From: Herbiconiux aconitum | GTDB taxonomy: Bacteria; Actinomycetota; Actinomycetes; Actinomycetales; Microbacteriaceae | Direction of reading: 5' to 3' | Length of the DNA stretch: 64,000 nt | Assembly (NCBI RefSeq): GCF_024979235.1 | Contig: NZ_JANLCM010000002.1 | Span: 558,001-622,000, forward strand | In this document: positions 37,848 through 46,275 of the stretch, one piece after another | How positions within the stretch are numbered: position 1 is the first letter of the stretch | How the letters are laid out: each line of letters starts with the position of its first letter | Notes under the pieces: generated by a model | Told to the model about the DNA's origin: nothing | The model's database searches: none | The model's input: the letters and a program-made list of their open reading frames with translations, nothing else | Position numbers and translations under genes: made by a program

Positions 37848-37853
37848 TAAACT
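37848..37853 (+). promoter_or_regulatory. -10 box for leaderless membrane protein gene
   Basis: TAAACT followed by 9 nt and the ATG at 37863. No Shine-Dalgarno sequence. Confidence 0.45.
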
Positions 37854-37862
37854 CGTAATGCC

Positions 37863-38273
37863 ATGGCACAAGAGACACTCGTTGAACGACCCAGAACCCG
37901 CGCACGTGGAATCGGGCGGGTGCTCATCATCGTCTACGGCATTCTCGCCCTCGCGGCCACCGGCCGCTCGGTGTACGAGATCATCGCCAAGTTCGACGAG
38001 GCGCCGTTCGCCTACACGCTCTCGGCCCTGGCGGCCGTGGTGTACATCGTGGCCACCATCGCGCTGATCGCCCCGGGGCCGGTCTGGTACCGCGTGGCCT
38101 GGATCACCATCAGCTTCGAGCTCGTGGGCGTGTTGACCGTGGGCACCCTGAGCCTGTTCCTGCCCGATCTGTTCGCGAAGGCGTCGGTGTGGTCGTGGTA
38201 TGGCATGGGCTATCTGTTCATCCCGCTGGTGCTCCCCGTGCTCGGCATGCTCTGGTTGCGGCGGACCAAGTGA
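37863..38273 (+). CDS. Four-helix membrane protein upstream of ribF
   Basis: 136 residues. A charged N-terminus (AQETLVERPRTRARG) is followed by four hydrophobic helices (about 18-37, 51-73, 79-101, 113-131) and ends LRRTK. Unknown family. Its stop overlaps the ribF GTG (GTGA), so it is in the same transcript as ribF. Confidence 0.72.
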   Translation: MAQETLVERPRTRARGIGRVLIIVYGILALAATGRSVYEIIAKFDEAPFAYTLSALAAVVYIVATIALIAPGPVWYRVAWITISFELVGVLTVGTLSLFLPDLFAKASVWSWYGMGYLFIPLVLPVLGMLWLRRTK

Positions 38274-39217
38274 AGACCTACCGCGGCCTCGCCGACGCCC
38301 CACTCGGTCTCGGCCCGTCGGCCGTCACCATCGGCAAGTTCGACGGCGTGCACGCCGGCCACCGGGCGGTGATCTCCGAGCTCCTCTCGGTGGCGGAGTC
38401 TCGCGATCTCACGTCGATCGTCATCACCTTCGACCGGCATCCGCTGGCCCAGCTCGATCCGCAGGCCCGGCCGGATGCGCTGGTGAGCACCGAGCAGAAG
38501 CTCGAGCTGCTCGCCGAGACCGGCGTCGATGTCACCATCCTGCTGCGCTTCGATGCGGCGCTGGCCGCGATGCCGCCGCGCGAGTTCGTGTCGCGCGTGC
38601 TGCACGACATCTGCGGCACCCGCGTGGCGATGGTGGGCCAGGACTTCCGCTTCGGCGCCCGCGGTGAGGGAACCATCGAGACCTTGCGCACGCTCGGCAC
38701 CGAGTTCGGCTTCGACGTCGATCTCATTCCCGAGGTGAAGCCGGGGGAGGCCCGTAAGGTGTCGTCGACCTGGATCCGCGAGTTGCTCGCCACAGGCGAC
38801 GTGCAGCGGGCGGGTGAACTTCTCGGGCGCACTCCGTCGGTGCGCGGCGTGGTGGTGCACGGAGCCGCGCGCGGGCGCGAGCTCGGCTACCCGACCGCGA
38901 ACCTCTCGCCGGAGTCGGAGGGGTTGATCCCGGCCGACGGGGTCTACGCCGGCTGGCTCACCGACCTCAGCAACGAGGGGCGGCGCTATCCGGCCGCCAT
39001 CTCCGTCGGCAGCAACCCGACCTTCGCGGGCGTTCCGCCGAAGCAGGTCGAGGCCTACGTGCTCGACGAAGAACTGGATCTCTACGATCACGTGGTGGAC
39101 GTGTCGTTCGTCTCCCGCATTCGAGGCCAGGTGCGCTTCACCGGCATCGAGCCGCTGATCGCGCAGATGAGCGACGACGTGGCGGGCGTTCGGGCCCTGT
39201 TGAGTGACGCCCCCTAG
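38270..39217 (+). CDS. ribF: Bifunctional riboflavin kinase / FAD synthetase
   Basis: 315 residues from GTG 38270. The N-terminal FAD synthetase (nucleotidyltransferase) domain has VTIGKFDGVHAGHRAVI, FDRHPLAQL and a KVSSTWIRELLATGDV motif. The C-terminal riboflavin kinase domain has VVHGAARGRELGYPTANL and PADGVYAGW. It makes FMN and FAD. The order truB-ribF is conserved in bacteria; here two membrane genes are inserted between. Confidence 0.95.
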   Translation: MKTYRGLADAPLGLGPSAVTIGKFDGVHAGHRAVISELLSVAESRDLTSIVITFDRHPLAQLDPQARPDALVSTEQKLELLAETGVDVTILLRFDAALAAMPPREFVSRVLHDICGTRVAMVGQDFRFGARGEGTIETLRTLGTEFGFDVDLIPEVKPGEARKVSSTWIRELLATGDVQRAGELLGRTPSVRGVVVHGAARGRELGYPTANLSPESEGLIPADGVYAGWLTDLSNEGRRYPAAISVGSNPTFAGVPPKQVEAYVLDEELDLYDHVVDVSFVSRIRGQVRFTGIEPLIAQMSDDVAGVRALLSDAP

Positions 39218-40478
39218 GGGCGGCGGACGCGACGGCGGCGCCGCGGCCGACCTCGGCGGCACCGTGCGTCCGCTCTGGCGAGGCCGCGTGCTCGCGCTCC
39301 TCGCCATCGTGTTCGTGGCGCTGAACCTGCGAACCGCGGTGGCAGCGCTCTCGCCCATCTTCGAGGAGATCTCGGCCGACATCCCGCTCACGAGCGTGGG
39401 CATCGGTCTGCTCGGTATGCTGCCGCCGATCTGCTTCGCGGTGGTGGGCCTGTTCGCCCCGGCGCTGCACCGCCGCTTCGGTCTCGAGCGGGTGGTGATC
39501 GGCGCACTGACAGCGATCCTCCTGGGCCAGCTCGCCCGCGGGGCGTCCGGATCGTACCTCGTGCTCGCTCTGGCGAGCACACTCACCTTCGCCGGAATGG
39601 GCGTGGCGAACGTGCTGCTGCCCCCGCTCGTGAAGCGCTACTTCCCCGACCGCATCGGGCTCCTCACCTCGCTCTACGCGACCGCACTGGCGATCGGCGC
39701 GTCGGCTCCAGCCCTGGTCGCCGTGCAGGTCAGCGACTCCGCAGGGTGGCGCATCGCGGTGGGCATGTGGTCGGTGCTGGCCGTGCTCGCCCTGCTACCA
39801 CTCGTGCTGCTGAGTGTTCGTGAAGGGCGCGCGCGGCGCGCGGGGAGCGACGGACCGGCCGCGGCGGATGCTCCCGACGCAGCCACCTTCGGCCGGGTCT
39901 GGCGCTCGCCCATCGCCTGGTCGTTGATGCTGGTCTTCGCGGTCACCGCCCTGAACTCCTATGCGTTATTCGCCTGGCTGCCCGAGATCCTGCTCGACGT
40001 CTCGAGCGTCAGCCAGGAGCAATCGGGCGCCCTGTTGTCGCTCTTCGCCGTGATGGGTCTCCCGGCGGCGCTGCTCGTTCCGATCCTGGCGGTGCGGATG
40101 CGCAACGTCTTCCCATTGGTCGGCGCCGGGGTCGTCTTCTACATCGTGGGGTACGGCGGTCTGCTGCTCGTGCCCGACACCGGCACCTGGGTCTGGGTCG
40201 CGTTCGCCGGCATCGGCGGGATGCTCTTCCCGCTCTGCCTGGTGTTGATCAACCTGCGCACCCGCACCCACGAGGGCTCCGTGGCGCTGAGCTCCTTCGT
40301 GCAGAGCTTCGGCTACGCGCTGGGGGCGCTCGGGCCGCTCCTTCTCGGAGTGCTGCACGAGGCATCCGGCGGCTGGACGATTCCTCTGCTCTTCCTGCTC
40401 GGAACCGCCCTCACCCTGACGATCTGCGGCATTGTGGTCTCGAAACGCCGGATGCTCGAAGACGAGTGGCACAATTGA
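39204..40478 (+). CDS. CynX/NimT-type MFS transporter
   Basis: 424 residues from GTG 39204, overlapping ribF by 14 bp. Twelve membrane helices. The first-helix signature NLRTAVAALSPIFEEI and SFVQSFGYALGALGPLLLG near the end are typical of the cyanate/nitroimidazole-type major facilitator subfamily. The substrate is unknown; cyanate is not implied since no cyanase is nearby. Confidence 0.85.
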   Translation: MTPPRGGGRDGGAAADLGGTVRPLWRGRVLALLAIVFVALNLRTAVAALSPIFEEISADIPLTSVGIGLLGMLPPICFAVVGLFAPALHRRFGLERVVIGALTAILLGQLARGASGSYLVLALASTLTFAGMGVANVLLPPLVKRYFPDRIGLLTSLYATALAIGASAPALVAVQVSDSAGWRIAVGMWSVLAVLALLPLVLLSVREGRARRAGSDGPAAADAPDAATFGRVWRSPIAWSLMLVFAVTALNSYALFAWLPEILLDVSSVSQEQSGALLSLFAVMGLPAALLVPILAVRMRNVFPLVGAGVVFYIVGYGGLLLVPDTGTWVWVAFAGIGGMLFPLCLVLINLRTRTHEGSVALSSFVQSFGYALGALGPLLLGVLHEASGGWTIPLLFLLGTALTLTICGIVVSKRRMLEDEWHN

Positions 40479-40539
40479 TCGGTGCGCTGACCACGAATCT
40501 CGTGCAGCGCGGCAACGACGAGAGAAGTACGGAGACGTC

Positions 40540-41547
40540 GTGACGATAGAACGAGCGGTCAGTCCCGCCCAGCGTGCCATCCAGGTGCTGGGGGACGACC
40601 TCACCGAAACAACACTGAAGCGCTACCTCGAAGGCATCCCCGGCATCGACGCCGTGGGCCTCGAGCAGCGGGCCGCCGGTCTCGGCACCCGGTCGATCAA
40701 GACCACGTCGAAGGCCTGGGCCCTCGACAAGATCATCGAGCTGATCGACCTCACCACGCTCGAGGGTGCTGACACCCCCGGCAAGGTGCGGTCGCTGGTG
40801 GCCAAGGCGCTGCTGCCCGACCCCTCCGACCTCAGCACCCCCCGGGTCGCGGCGGTCTGCGTGTACGGCGACATGGTGCCCTATGCCGTGGAGGCGCTCG
40901 GCGCCGCCCACTCGGCCGGAACCGACGAGGGCGTCAACGTGGCCGCCGTCGCCACCGCTTTCCCCTCCGGTCGCGCGTCACTCGCCGTGAAGCTCGCCGA
41001 CACCTCGGATGCGGTGGCTGCGGGCGCGGACGAGATCGACATGGTGATCGACCGAGGAGCGTTCCTTTCCGGCCGGTTCGGCCAGGTCTTCGACGAGATC
41101 GTGGCCGTCAAGGAGGCGTGCCGCCGCGCCGACGGCTCCTTCGCGCACCTCAAGGTCATCCTCGAGACCGGCGAGCTCAACACCTACGACAACGTGCGCC
41201 GGGCCTCGTGGCTGGCCATCTTGGCCGGCGGCGACTTCATCAAGACGTCGACCGGCAAGGTCGCCCCCGCGGCCACACTGCCGGTGACTCTCTCGATGCT
41301 CGAAGTGGTGCGCGACTGGCACCGCCTCACCGGCGAGAAGATCGGCGTGAAGCCGGCCGGCGGCATCCGTTCGTCGAAAGACGCGATCAAGTACGTGGTG
41401 ACCGTGGCCGAGACCGTCGGAGAGGAATGGCTGCAGCCGCACCTGTTCCGCTTCGGTGCGTCGAGCCTGCTGAACGATGTCTTGCTGCAGCGGCAGAAGA
41501 TGAAGACCGGGCACTACTCCGGCGCCGACTACGTGACGATCGACTAG
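40540..41547 (+). CDS. deoC: Deoxyribose-phosphate aldolase
   Basis: 335 residues from GTG 40540. Splits 2-deoxyribose-5-phosphate into acetaldehyde and glyceraldehyde-3-phosphate. The Schiff-base Lys is in DFIKTSTGKVAP (about 236); LKVILETGEL and VKPAGGIRSSKDA match the conserved barrel strands. It is the longer (about 335-residue) DeoC form. Two aldehyde-dehydrogenase-family genes follow, 8 bp downstream, which could oxidise the acetaldehyde. Confidence 0.94.
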   Translation: MTIERAVSPAQRAIQVLGDDLTETTLKRYLEGIPGIDAVGLEQRAAGLGTRSIKTTSKAWALDKIIELIDLTTLEGADTPGKVRSLVAKALLPDPSDLSTPRVAAVCVYGDMVPYAVEALGAAHSAGTDEGVNVAAVATAFPSGRASLAVKLADTSDAVAAGADEIDMVIDRGAFLSGRFGQVFDEIVAVKEACRRADGSFAHLKVILETGELNTYDNVRRASWLAILAGGDFIKTSTGKVAPAATLPVTLSMLEVVRDWHRLTGEKIGVKPAGGIRSSKDAIKYVVTVAETVGEEWLQPHLFRFGASSLLNDVLLQRQKMKTGHYSGADYVTID

Positions 41548-41555
41548 GACCTGAC

Positions 41556-42995
41556 ATGACATTCCTCGAATACGCGCCGGCGCCCGAGTCGACGGCCATT
41601 CTGAACCTCAAGCCCGAATACGGGCTCTTCATCGGCAACGAGTTCGTGGCGGCCGAGGGGGAGTCGTTCGCCACCATCTCGCCGGCCACGGAGAAGGAGA
41701 TCGCCCGCGTCGCGAACGCGAGTTCCGCCGACGTCGACCGCGCTGTGGCGGCCGCACGTCGGGCCTACGACAAGACCTGGTCGAAGATGTCGGGTCGTGA
41801 CCGCGGCAAGTACCTGTTCCGGATCGCCCGCCTCGTGCAGGAGCGAGCCCGTGAACTGGCGGTCGCGGAATCGCTCGACAACGGCAAGCCGATCAAGGAG
41901 AGCCGCGACGTCGACGTGCCGCTCGTGGCCGCGTGGTTCTTCTACTACGCCGGCTGGGCCGACAAGCTCGACTACGCGGGCCTCGGCGGAAACCCGCGCT
42001 CGCTCGGGGTGGCCGCGCAGGTCATCCCGTGGAACTTCCCGCTGCTGATGCTGGCCTGGAAGATCGCGCCCGCGCTGGCGGCCGGCAACACGGTGGTGCT
42101 GAAGCCCGCCGAGACCACTCCGCTGACCGCACTGATCTTCGCCGAGATCGTGCAGCAGGCCGAACTGCCGCCGGGCGTCGTGAACATCATCACCGGCGCC
42201 GGCGAGACGGGCCGCGCGCTCGTCAACCACCCGGATGTCGACAAGGTCGCCTTCACAGGATCGACCGACGTCGGCCGTCAGATCGCCCGCTCCACCGCGG
42301 GGTCGGGCAAGAAGGTGACGCTCGAGCTCGGCGGCAAGGCGGCGAACATCGTCTTCGACGACGCGCCGATCGATCAGGCCGTCGAAGGCATCGTCAACGG
42401 CATCTTCTTCAACCAGGGGCACGTCTGCTGCGCCGGATCGCGTCTGCTCGTGCAGGAGAACATCCACGAAGACGTCGTCGAGCGGTTGAAGAGCCGGCTG
42501 TCGACGCTGCGCCTCGGTGATCCGCTCGACAAGAACACCGACATCGGGGCGATCAACAGCGCCGAGCAGTTGCAGCGCATCCGCGAGCTCTCCGACATCG
42601 GTGAGGCCGAAGGCGCCGAGCGCTGGACGGCGGAGTGCGCCATTCCGGAGAACGGGTTCTGGTTCGCGCCGACGATCTTCGACAACGTTTCGACCAGCTC
42701 CCGCATCGCGCGCGAGGAGATCTTCGGACCGGTGCTCTCGGTGCTCACCTTCCGCACCCCGGCCGAAGCCATCGCTAAGGCCAACAACACGCCCTACGGC
42801 CTGTCGGCAGGCATCTGGAGCGACAAGGGCAGCCGCATCCTGGCTGTGGCCGACAAGCTGCGTGCCGGCGTGATCTGGGCGAACACCTTCAACCGCTTCG
42901 ACCCGGCGTCGCCGTTCGGCGGTTACAAGGAGTCGGGCTACGGCCGCGAAGGCGGCCGGCACGGCCTCGCCGCATACCTGAAGGGCGCGAAATGA
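41556..42995 (+). CDS. Aldehyde dehydrogenase
   Basis: 479 residues from ATG 41556. NAD(P)-binding region QVIPWNFPLLMLAWK, GSTDVG, catalytic Glu in VTLELGGKAAN (about 255) and the nucleophilic Cys in FNQGHVCCAGSRL (about 291). The C-terminal EEIFGPVLSVL is complete. Context (deoC just upstream) suggests acetaldehyde as a natural substrate. Stop overlaps the start of the next gene. Confidence 0.93.
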   Translation: MTFLEYAPAPESTAILNLKPEYGLFIGNEFVAAEGESFATISPATEKEIARVANASSADVDRAVAAARRAYDKTWSKMSGRDRGKYLFRIARLVQERARELAVAESLDNGKPIKESRDVDVPLVAAWFFYYAGWADKLDYAGLGGNPRSLGVAAQVIPWNFPLLMLAWKIAPALAAGNTVVLKPAETTPLTALIFAEIVQQAELPPGVVNIITGAGETGRALVNHPDVDKVAFTGSTDVGRQIARSTAGSGKKVTLELGGKAANIVFDDAPIDQAVEGIVNGIFFNQGHVCCAGSRLLVQENIHEDVVERLKSRLSTLRLGDPLDKNTDIGAINSAEQLQRIRELSDIGEAEGAERWTAECAIPENGFWFAPTIFDNVSTSSRIAREEIFGPVLSVLTFRTPAEAIAKANNTPYGLSAGIWSDKGSRILAVADKLRAGVIWANTFNRFDPASPFGGYKESGYGREGGRHGLAAYLKGAK

Positions 42996-43852
42996 CGCAC
43001 ATCGCTGTTCCGAAGACCTACAAGCTGTTCATCGGCGGCGCGTTCCCGCGCAGCGAATCGGGTCGCACCTACGAGGTCGCGACGCCGAAAGGTGTCTTCC
43101 TGGCCAACGCCTCGAAGGCGTCGCGGAAGGACGCGCGCGATGCGATCGTGGCCGCGCGCGGCGCCGTCTCCGGTTGGGCCGGTGCCACTGCGTACAACCG
43201 CGGCCAGGTGCTCTACCGGGTGGCCGAGGTGCTCGAGGGCCGTCGCGCCCAGTTCGAAGACGAGATCGTGCGTCAGGAAGGCGTGTCCGCATCCGTCGCC
43301 CGCGCCCAGGTCGACGAGGCGATCGACCGCTGGGTCTGGTACGCCGGGTGGACCGACAAGTACACCCAGGTCGCCGGCAACGCGAACCCGGTGGCCGGGC
43401 CGTATTTCAACCTGACCGTGCCGGAGCCCACCGGCGTCGTGGCGATCATCGCCCCGCAGGATTCCTCGTTGCTCGGTCTCGTGAGCGCCGTGGCGCCCGC
43501 GCTGGTCTCCGGCAACGCGGTGGTCGTGGTGGCGAGCGAGGCCTTCCCGCTCTCGGCCATCACGCTCGCCGAGGTGCTCGCCACGAGCGACCTGCCGAAG
43601 GGCGTGGTGAACGTGCTGACCGGGTCGCCGGCCGAGATCGCGCCCTGGCTCGCCACGCACGCCGACGTGAACGCGCTCGATCTCGTGGGCGCCGGTGCGC
43701 TCGACTGGATCGACCTCGAGATCGCCGCGGCCGACACCTTGAAGCGGGTGTATCCGCCCGAGAACGGCCCGGATGCGGCGTCACCCGCTCTCTCGCGCAT
43801 CACGGCTTTCACGGAGACGAAGACCGTCTGGCACACGAAGGCGCTGATCTAA
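42992..43852 (+). CDS. Half-size aldehyde dehydrogenase homologue without catalytic domain
   Basis: 286 residues. The N-terminal two-thirds follow the NAD-binding half of aldehyde dehydrogenases (KLFIGGAFPRSESGRTYEV, GWAGATAYNRGQVLYRVAEVL, GNAVVVVASEAFPLSA, LPKGVVNVLTG). The protein then departs at LDLVGAGALDW and ends about 45 residues later. The ELGG Glu and the catalytic Cys are missing. Overlap of 4 bp with the complete enzyme argues for a conserved partner (pseudo-enzyme subunit) rather than decay. Confidence 0.82.
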   Translation: MTHIAVPKTYKLFIGGAFPRSESGRTYEVATPKGVFLANASKASRKDARDAIVAARGAVSGWAGATAYNRGQVLYRVAEVLEGRRAQFEDEIVRQEGVSASVARAQVDEAIDRWVWYAGWTDKYTQVAGNANPVAGPYFNLTVPEPTGVVAIIAPQDSSLLGLVSAVAPALVSGNAVVVVASEAFPLSAITLAEVLATSDLPKGVVNVLTGSPAEIAPWLATHADVNALDLVGAGALDWIDLEIAAADTLKRVYPPENGPDAASPALSRITAFTETKTVWHTKALI

Positions 43853-44137
43853 CAACAGCGCGGGTTTCACCATCCAATGAGCCCGCACGGGATGGCAAGC
43901 CGCGGGCCATTCTCGACGACCCAGGGTGAGCGCGCGGCCGCGTCAGCGACCGCACGCGAACATGTCGCCTCGCGCCGCAGTGGCGGCGGCGCGAGCAATG
44001 AGCGACGCGCGACCGCAGGCCGCGCATCGCGAAAAGCGGCGAAGCGGTACCCGGTTCGAGCGCCCCGAAGACTCGGGTTCCGTCAGGGTGCTGGGAGTGA
44101 CGGGCGGATCGAGGTGCGCGGGGATAGCGTTCAGGGG
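43853..44137. other. 285-bp gene-free stretch
   Basis: No convincing gene on either strand: the open frames present are Arg/Ala-rich shadows. A G+C-rich self-complementary patch lies near 43965-44000. TAGCGT at 44125-44130 serves the next gene. Confidence 0.5.
44125..44130 (+). promoter_or_regulatory. -10 box for leaderless Rossmann/DUF2867 gene
   Basis: TAGCGT followed by 7 nt and the ATG at 44138. The AGGGG directly before the ATG is too close to act as a good ribosome site. Confidence 0.4.
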
Positions 44138-45631
44138 ATGGAACCCGCACGTAGAGCACTCGTCACCGGCGCCACTGGATACATCGGCGGACGACTCGTG
44201 CCGCGGCTGCTGGACGCGGGATTCACGGTGCGTGTGCTGGTGCGCAATCCTGACAAGTTGCGCGACGTTCCCTGGGCCGACCGGGTGGAGATCGTCGAGG
44301 GCGACCTCGGTGATCCCGCGTCGCTCGAACGCGCCTGCGTCGACGTGCAGGTGTTCTACTACCTCGTGCACTCGATGGGCGGTCGTCAGGACTTCGAGGA
44401 GACCGAGCGCGAGTCGGCGCAGAACGTCGCCACGGCCGTCGCCGCTGCGGGCGTCTCACGGGTCGTCTACCTCGGCGGCCTGCACCCCGACGAGGGCGAG
44501 CTCTCGCCGCACCTGCGTTCGCGGGTGCAGGTCGGGCGCATCCTGCTCGACTCCGGCGTGCCGACGGCGGCTCTGCAGGCGGGTGTGGTGATCGGATCGG
44601 GGTCGACCTCGTTCGAGATGATCCGTCACCTCACCGAAGTTCTGCCCTACATGCCGGCACCGAAGTGGGTGCGCAACTTCATCCAGCCGATCGCCGTGCG
44701 CGACGTGCTCCACTACCTCGTGCACGCGGCCGACCTGCCTCCCGAGGTGAACCGCACCTTCGACATCGGTGGGCCCGACGTGCTGCGCTACGGACAGATG
44801 ATGAACGGCTACGCACTCGAGGCCGGGCTCAAGCAGCGACCGATCGCCGCCCTGCCCGTGCTGACGCCGTGGCTCGCCTCGCAATGGGTGAACCTCGTCA
44901 CCCCGATCCCTCGGGCACTCGCGATGCCGATCATCGCGTCGCTGCAATTCGACTGCGTCACGCACGAGCACGACATCCGCTCGTACATCGACGATCCGGA
45001 GGGCGGGCTCACCCCGTACCGCCGTGCGGTGCGCCTGGCCCTCGAGAAGACCAAGGGTGGCGCGGTGGAGACCAGCTGGCAGGGCGCTTTCGTCGACGGC
45101 TCGGTGAGCGATCCGCTGCCGAGCGACCCCGACTGGGCCGGCCACACCGTCTACCTCGATGTGAAGAAGCGCCGGACCGCCGCGCGCGTCGACGACCTGT
45201 GGAAGGTGATCGAGGGCATCGGCGGCCAGAACGGGTGGTACTCCTTCCCCCTGGCCTGGGCGGTGCGCGGCTGGATGGACAAGCTCGTCGGCGGCGTCGG
45301 CCTCCGCCGCGGACGGCGCAGCGCGACCGAGCTGCACACCGGCGACGCACTCGATTTCTGGCGCGTCGAGCAGATCGATCGCGGCTCGTTCCTCCGACTG
45401 CGCGCCGAGATGCGCGTGCCCGGTCGCGCCTGGCTCGAGATGCGTGCGAGCGCGACGGATGACGGTGGCTCGGTCTACGATCAGCGGGCGGTCTTCTTTC
45501 CGCGCGGGCTCGGCGGGCGACTCTACTGGTTCGCCATCCTCCCGTTCCACGGTGTGATCTTCAACGGCATGGCGAACCGCATCACGGCCACGGCGCTGGC
45601 GACGGGCGAGGCCGAGAAGGTGAGCGGGTAA
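44138..45631 (+). CDS. NAD(P)-binding Rossmann protein with C-terminal DUF2867-like domain
   Basis: 497 residues. The N-terminal SDR-like fold (ALVTGATGYIGGRLVPRLL, about 8-26; VVYLGGLHPDEGELSPHLRS) covers about 310 residues. The C-terminal region from about 330 (KKRRTAARVDDLWKVIEGIG ... YWFAILPFHGVIFNGMANRI) resembles the DUF2867 lipid/ligand-binding type domain. The substrate is unknown. The open frame extends upstream to 43877 but lacks conservation and overlaps the promoter box. Confidence 0.82.
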   Translation: MEPARRALVTGATGYIGGRLVPRLLDAGFTVRVLVRNPDKLRDVPWADRVEIVEGDLGDPASLERACVDVQVFYYLVHSMGGRQDFEETERESAQNVATAVAAAGVSRVVYLGGLHPDEGELSPHLRSRVQVGRILLDSGVPTAALQAGVVIGSGSTSFEMIRHLTEVLPYMPAPKWVRNFIQPIAVRDVLHYLVHAADLPPEVNRTFDIGGPDVLRYGQMMNGYALEAGLKQRPIAALPVLTPWLASQWVNLVTPIPRALAMPIIASLQFDCVTHEHDIRSYIDDPEGGLTPYRRAVRLALEKTKGGAVETSWQGAFVDGSVSDPLPSDPDWAGHTVYLDVKKRRTAARVDDLWKVIEGIGGQNGWYSFPLAWAVRGWMDKLVGGVGLRRGRRSATELHTGDALDFWRVEQIDRGSFLRLRAEMRVPGRAWLEMRASATDDGGSVYDQRAVFFPRGLGGRLYWFAILPFHGVIFNGMANRITATALATGEAEKVSG

Positions 45632-45660
45632 ACTGTGATGATCTTCAGCAGGAGGCTCAG

Positions 45661-46245
45661 ATGACGTCCGGAAAAGCGAAGACGGTGTTCGTCGGTGACT
45701 CTCTCACCGAGGGCGGCCGCTGGCAGGAATGGTTCCCCGAGGTCGAGGCGGTCAATCTCGGCATCGCGGCCGACACCACCGAGGGGCTGATCGACCGGCT
45801 CGACGAGGTGGCCGCGCACGACCCCGACACCGTGGTGCTGCTCATCGGCACCAACGACGTGGCCAATCGGCGTGCGGTGGAGCAGGTGGTGCGCAACATC
45901 GAGACCATCCTGGTGAACCTGCGCCAGGCCCTGCCGGATGCGCGCATCCTGGTGCAGTCGGTGTTGCCGCGCGGCCGGGAGTACGCCGAGTTCGTGAAGG
46001 AGATCAACCGCCACGTGTGGCAGTTCGCCGCCACCGTGAAGGCGCACTATCTCGACCTCTGGCCGGTGATGGCGCTCGACGACGGCGAATTGAACCCCGA
46101 GTACACCACCGACCGCCTGCACTTGAACGACGCCGGCTACGAGGCCTGGCTCTCCGAACTGATTCCGGCGCTCGAGCGCGTGCACGATCTGCCGCCGTCG
46201 AGCCGTCCGATCCGCCTGCCGGAGCTCGGCAAGGTCGACCAGTAG
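45661..46245 (+). CDS. SGNH/GDSL-type hydrolase
   Basis: 194 residues. Block I with the catalytic Ser is VFVGDSLTEGGRW (about 12), block II Gly in NLGIAADTT, block III Asn in LIGTNDVANR (about 64) and block V DRLHLNDAGY with Asp/His (about 154-157). No signal peptide, so a cytoplasmic esterase/lipase-type enzyme of unknown substrate. A ribosome site AGGAGG precedes the ATG, and TAAACT near 45629 may be its promoter. Confidence 0.88.
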   Translation: MTSGKAKTVFVGDSLTEGGRWQEWFPEVEAVNLGIAADTTEGLIDRLDEVAAHDPDTVVLLIGTNDVANRRAVEQVVRNIETILVNLRQALPDARILVQSVLPRGREYAEFVKEINRHVWQFAATVKAHYLDLWPVMALDDGELNPEYTTDRLHLNDAGYEAWLSELIPALERVHDLPPSSRPIRLPELGKVDQ

Positions 46246-46275
46246 CGGGCACGCCGACGTCACCGCCGGGTGCGC

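Noticed and set aside
43809..44159. 116-codon minus-strand open frame in the 285-bp gap
   Set aside because: Arg/Ser-rich with no ribosome site or family resemblance; overlaps both flanking genes.
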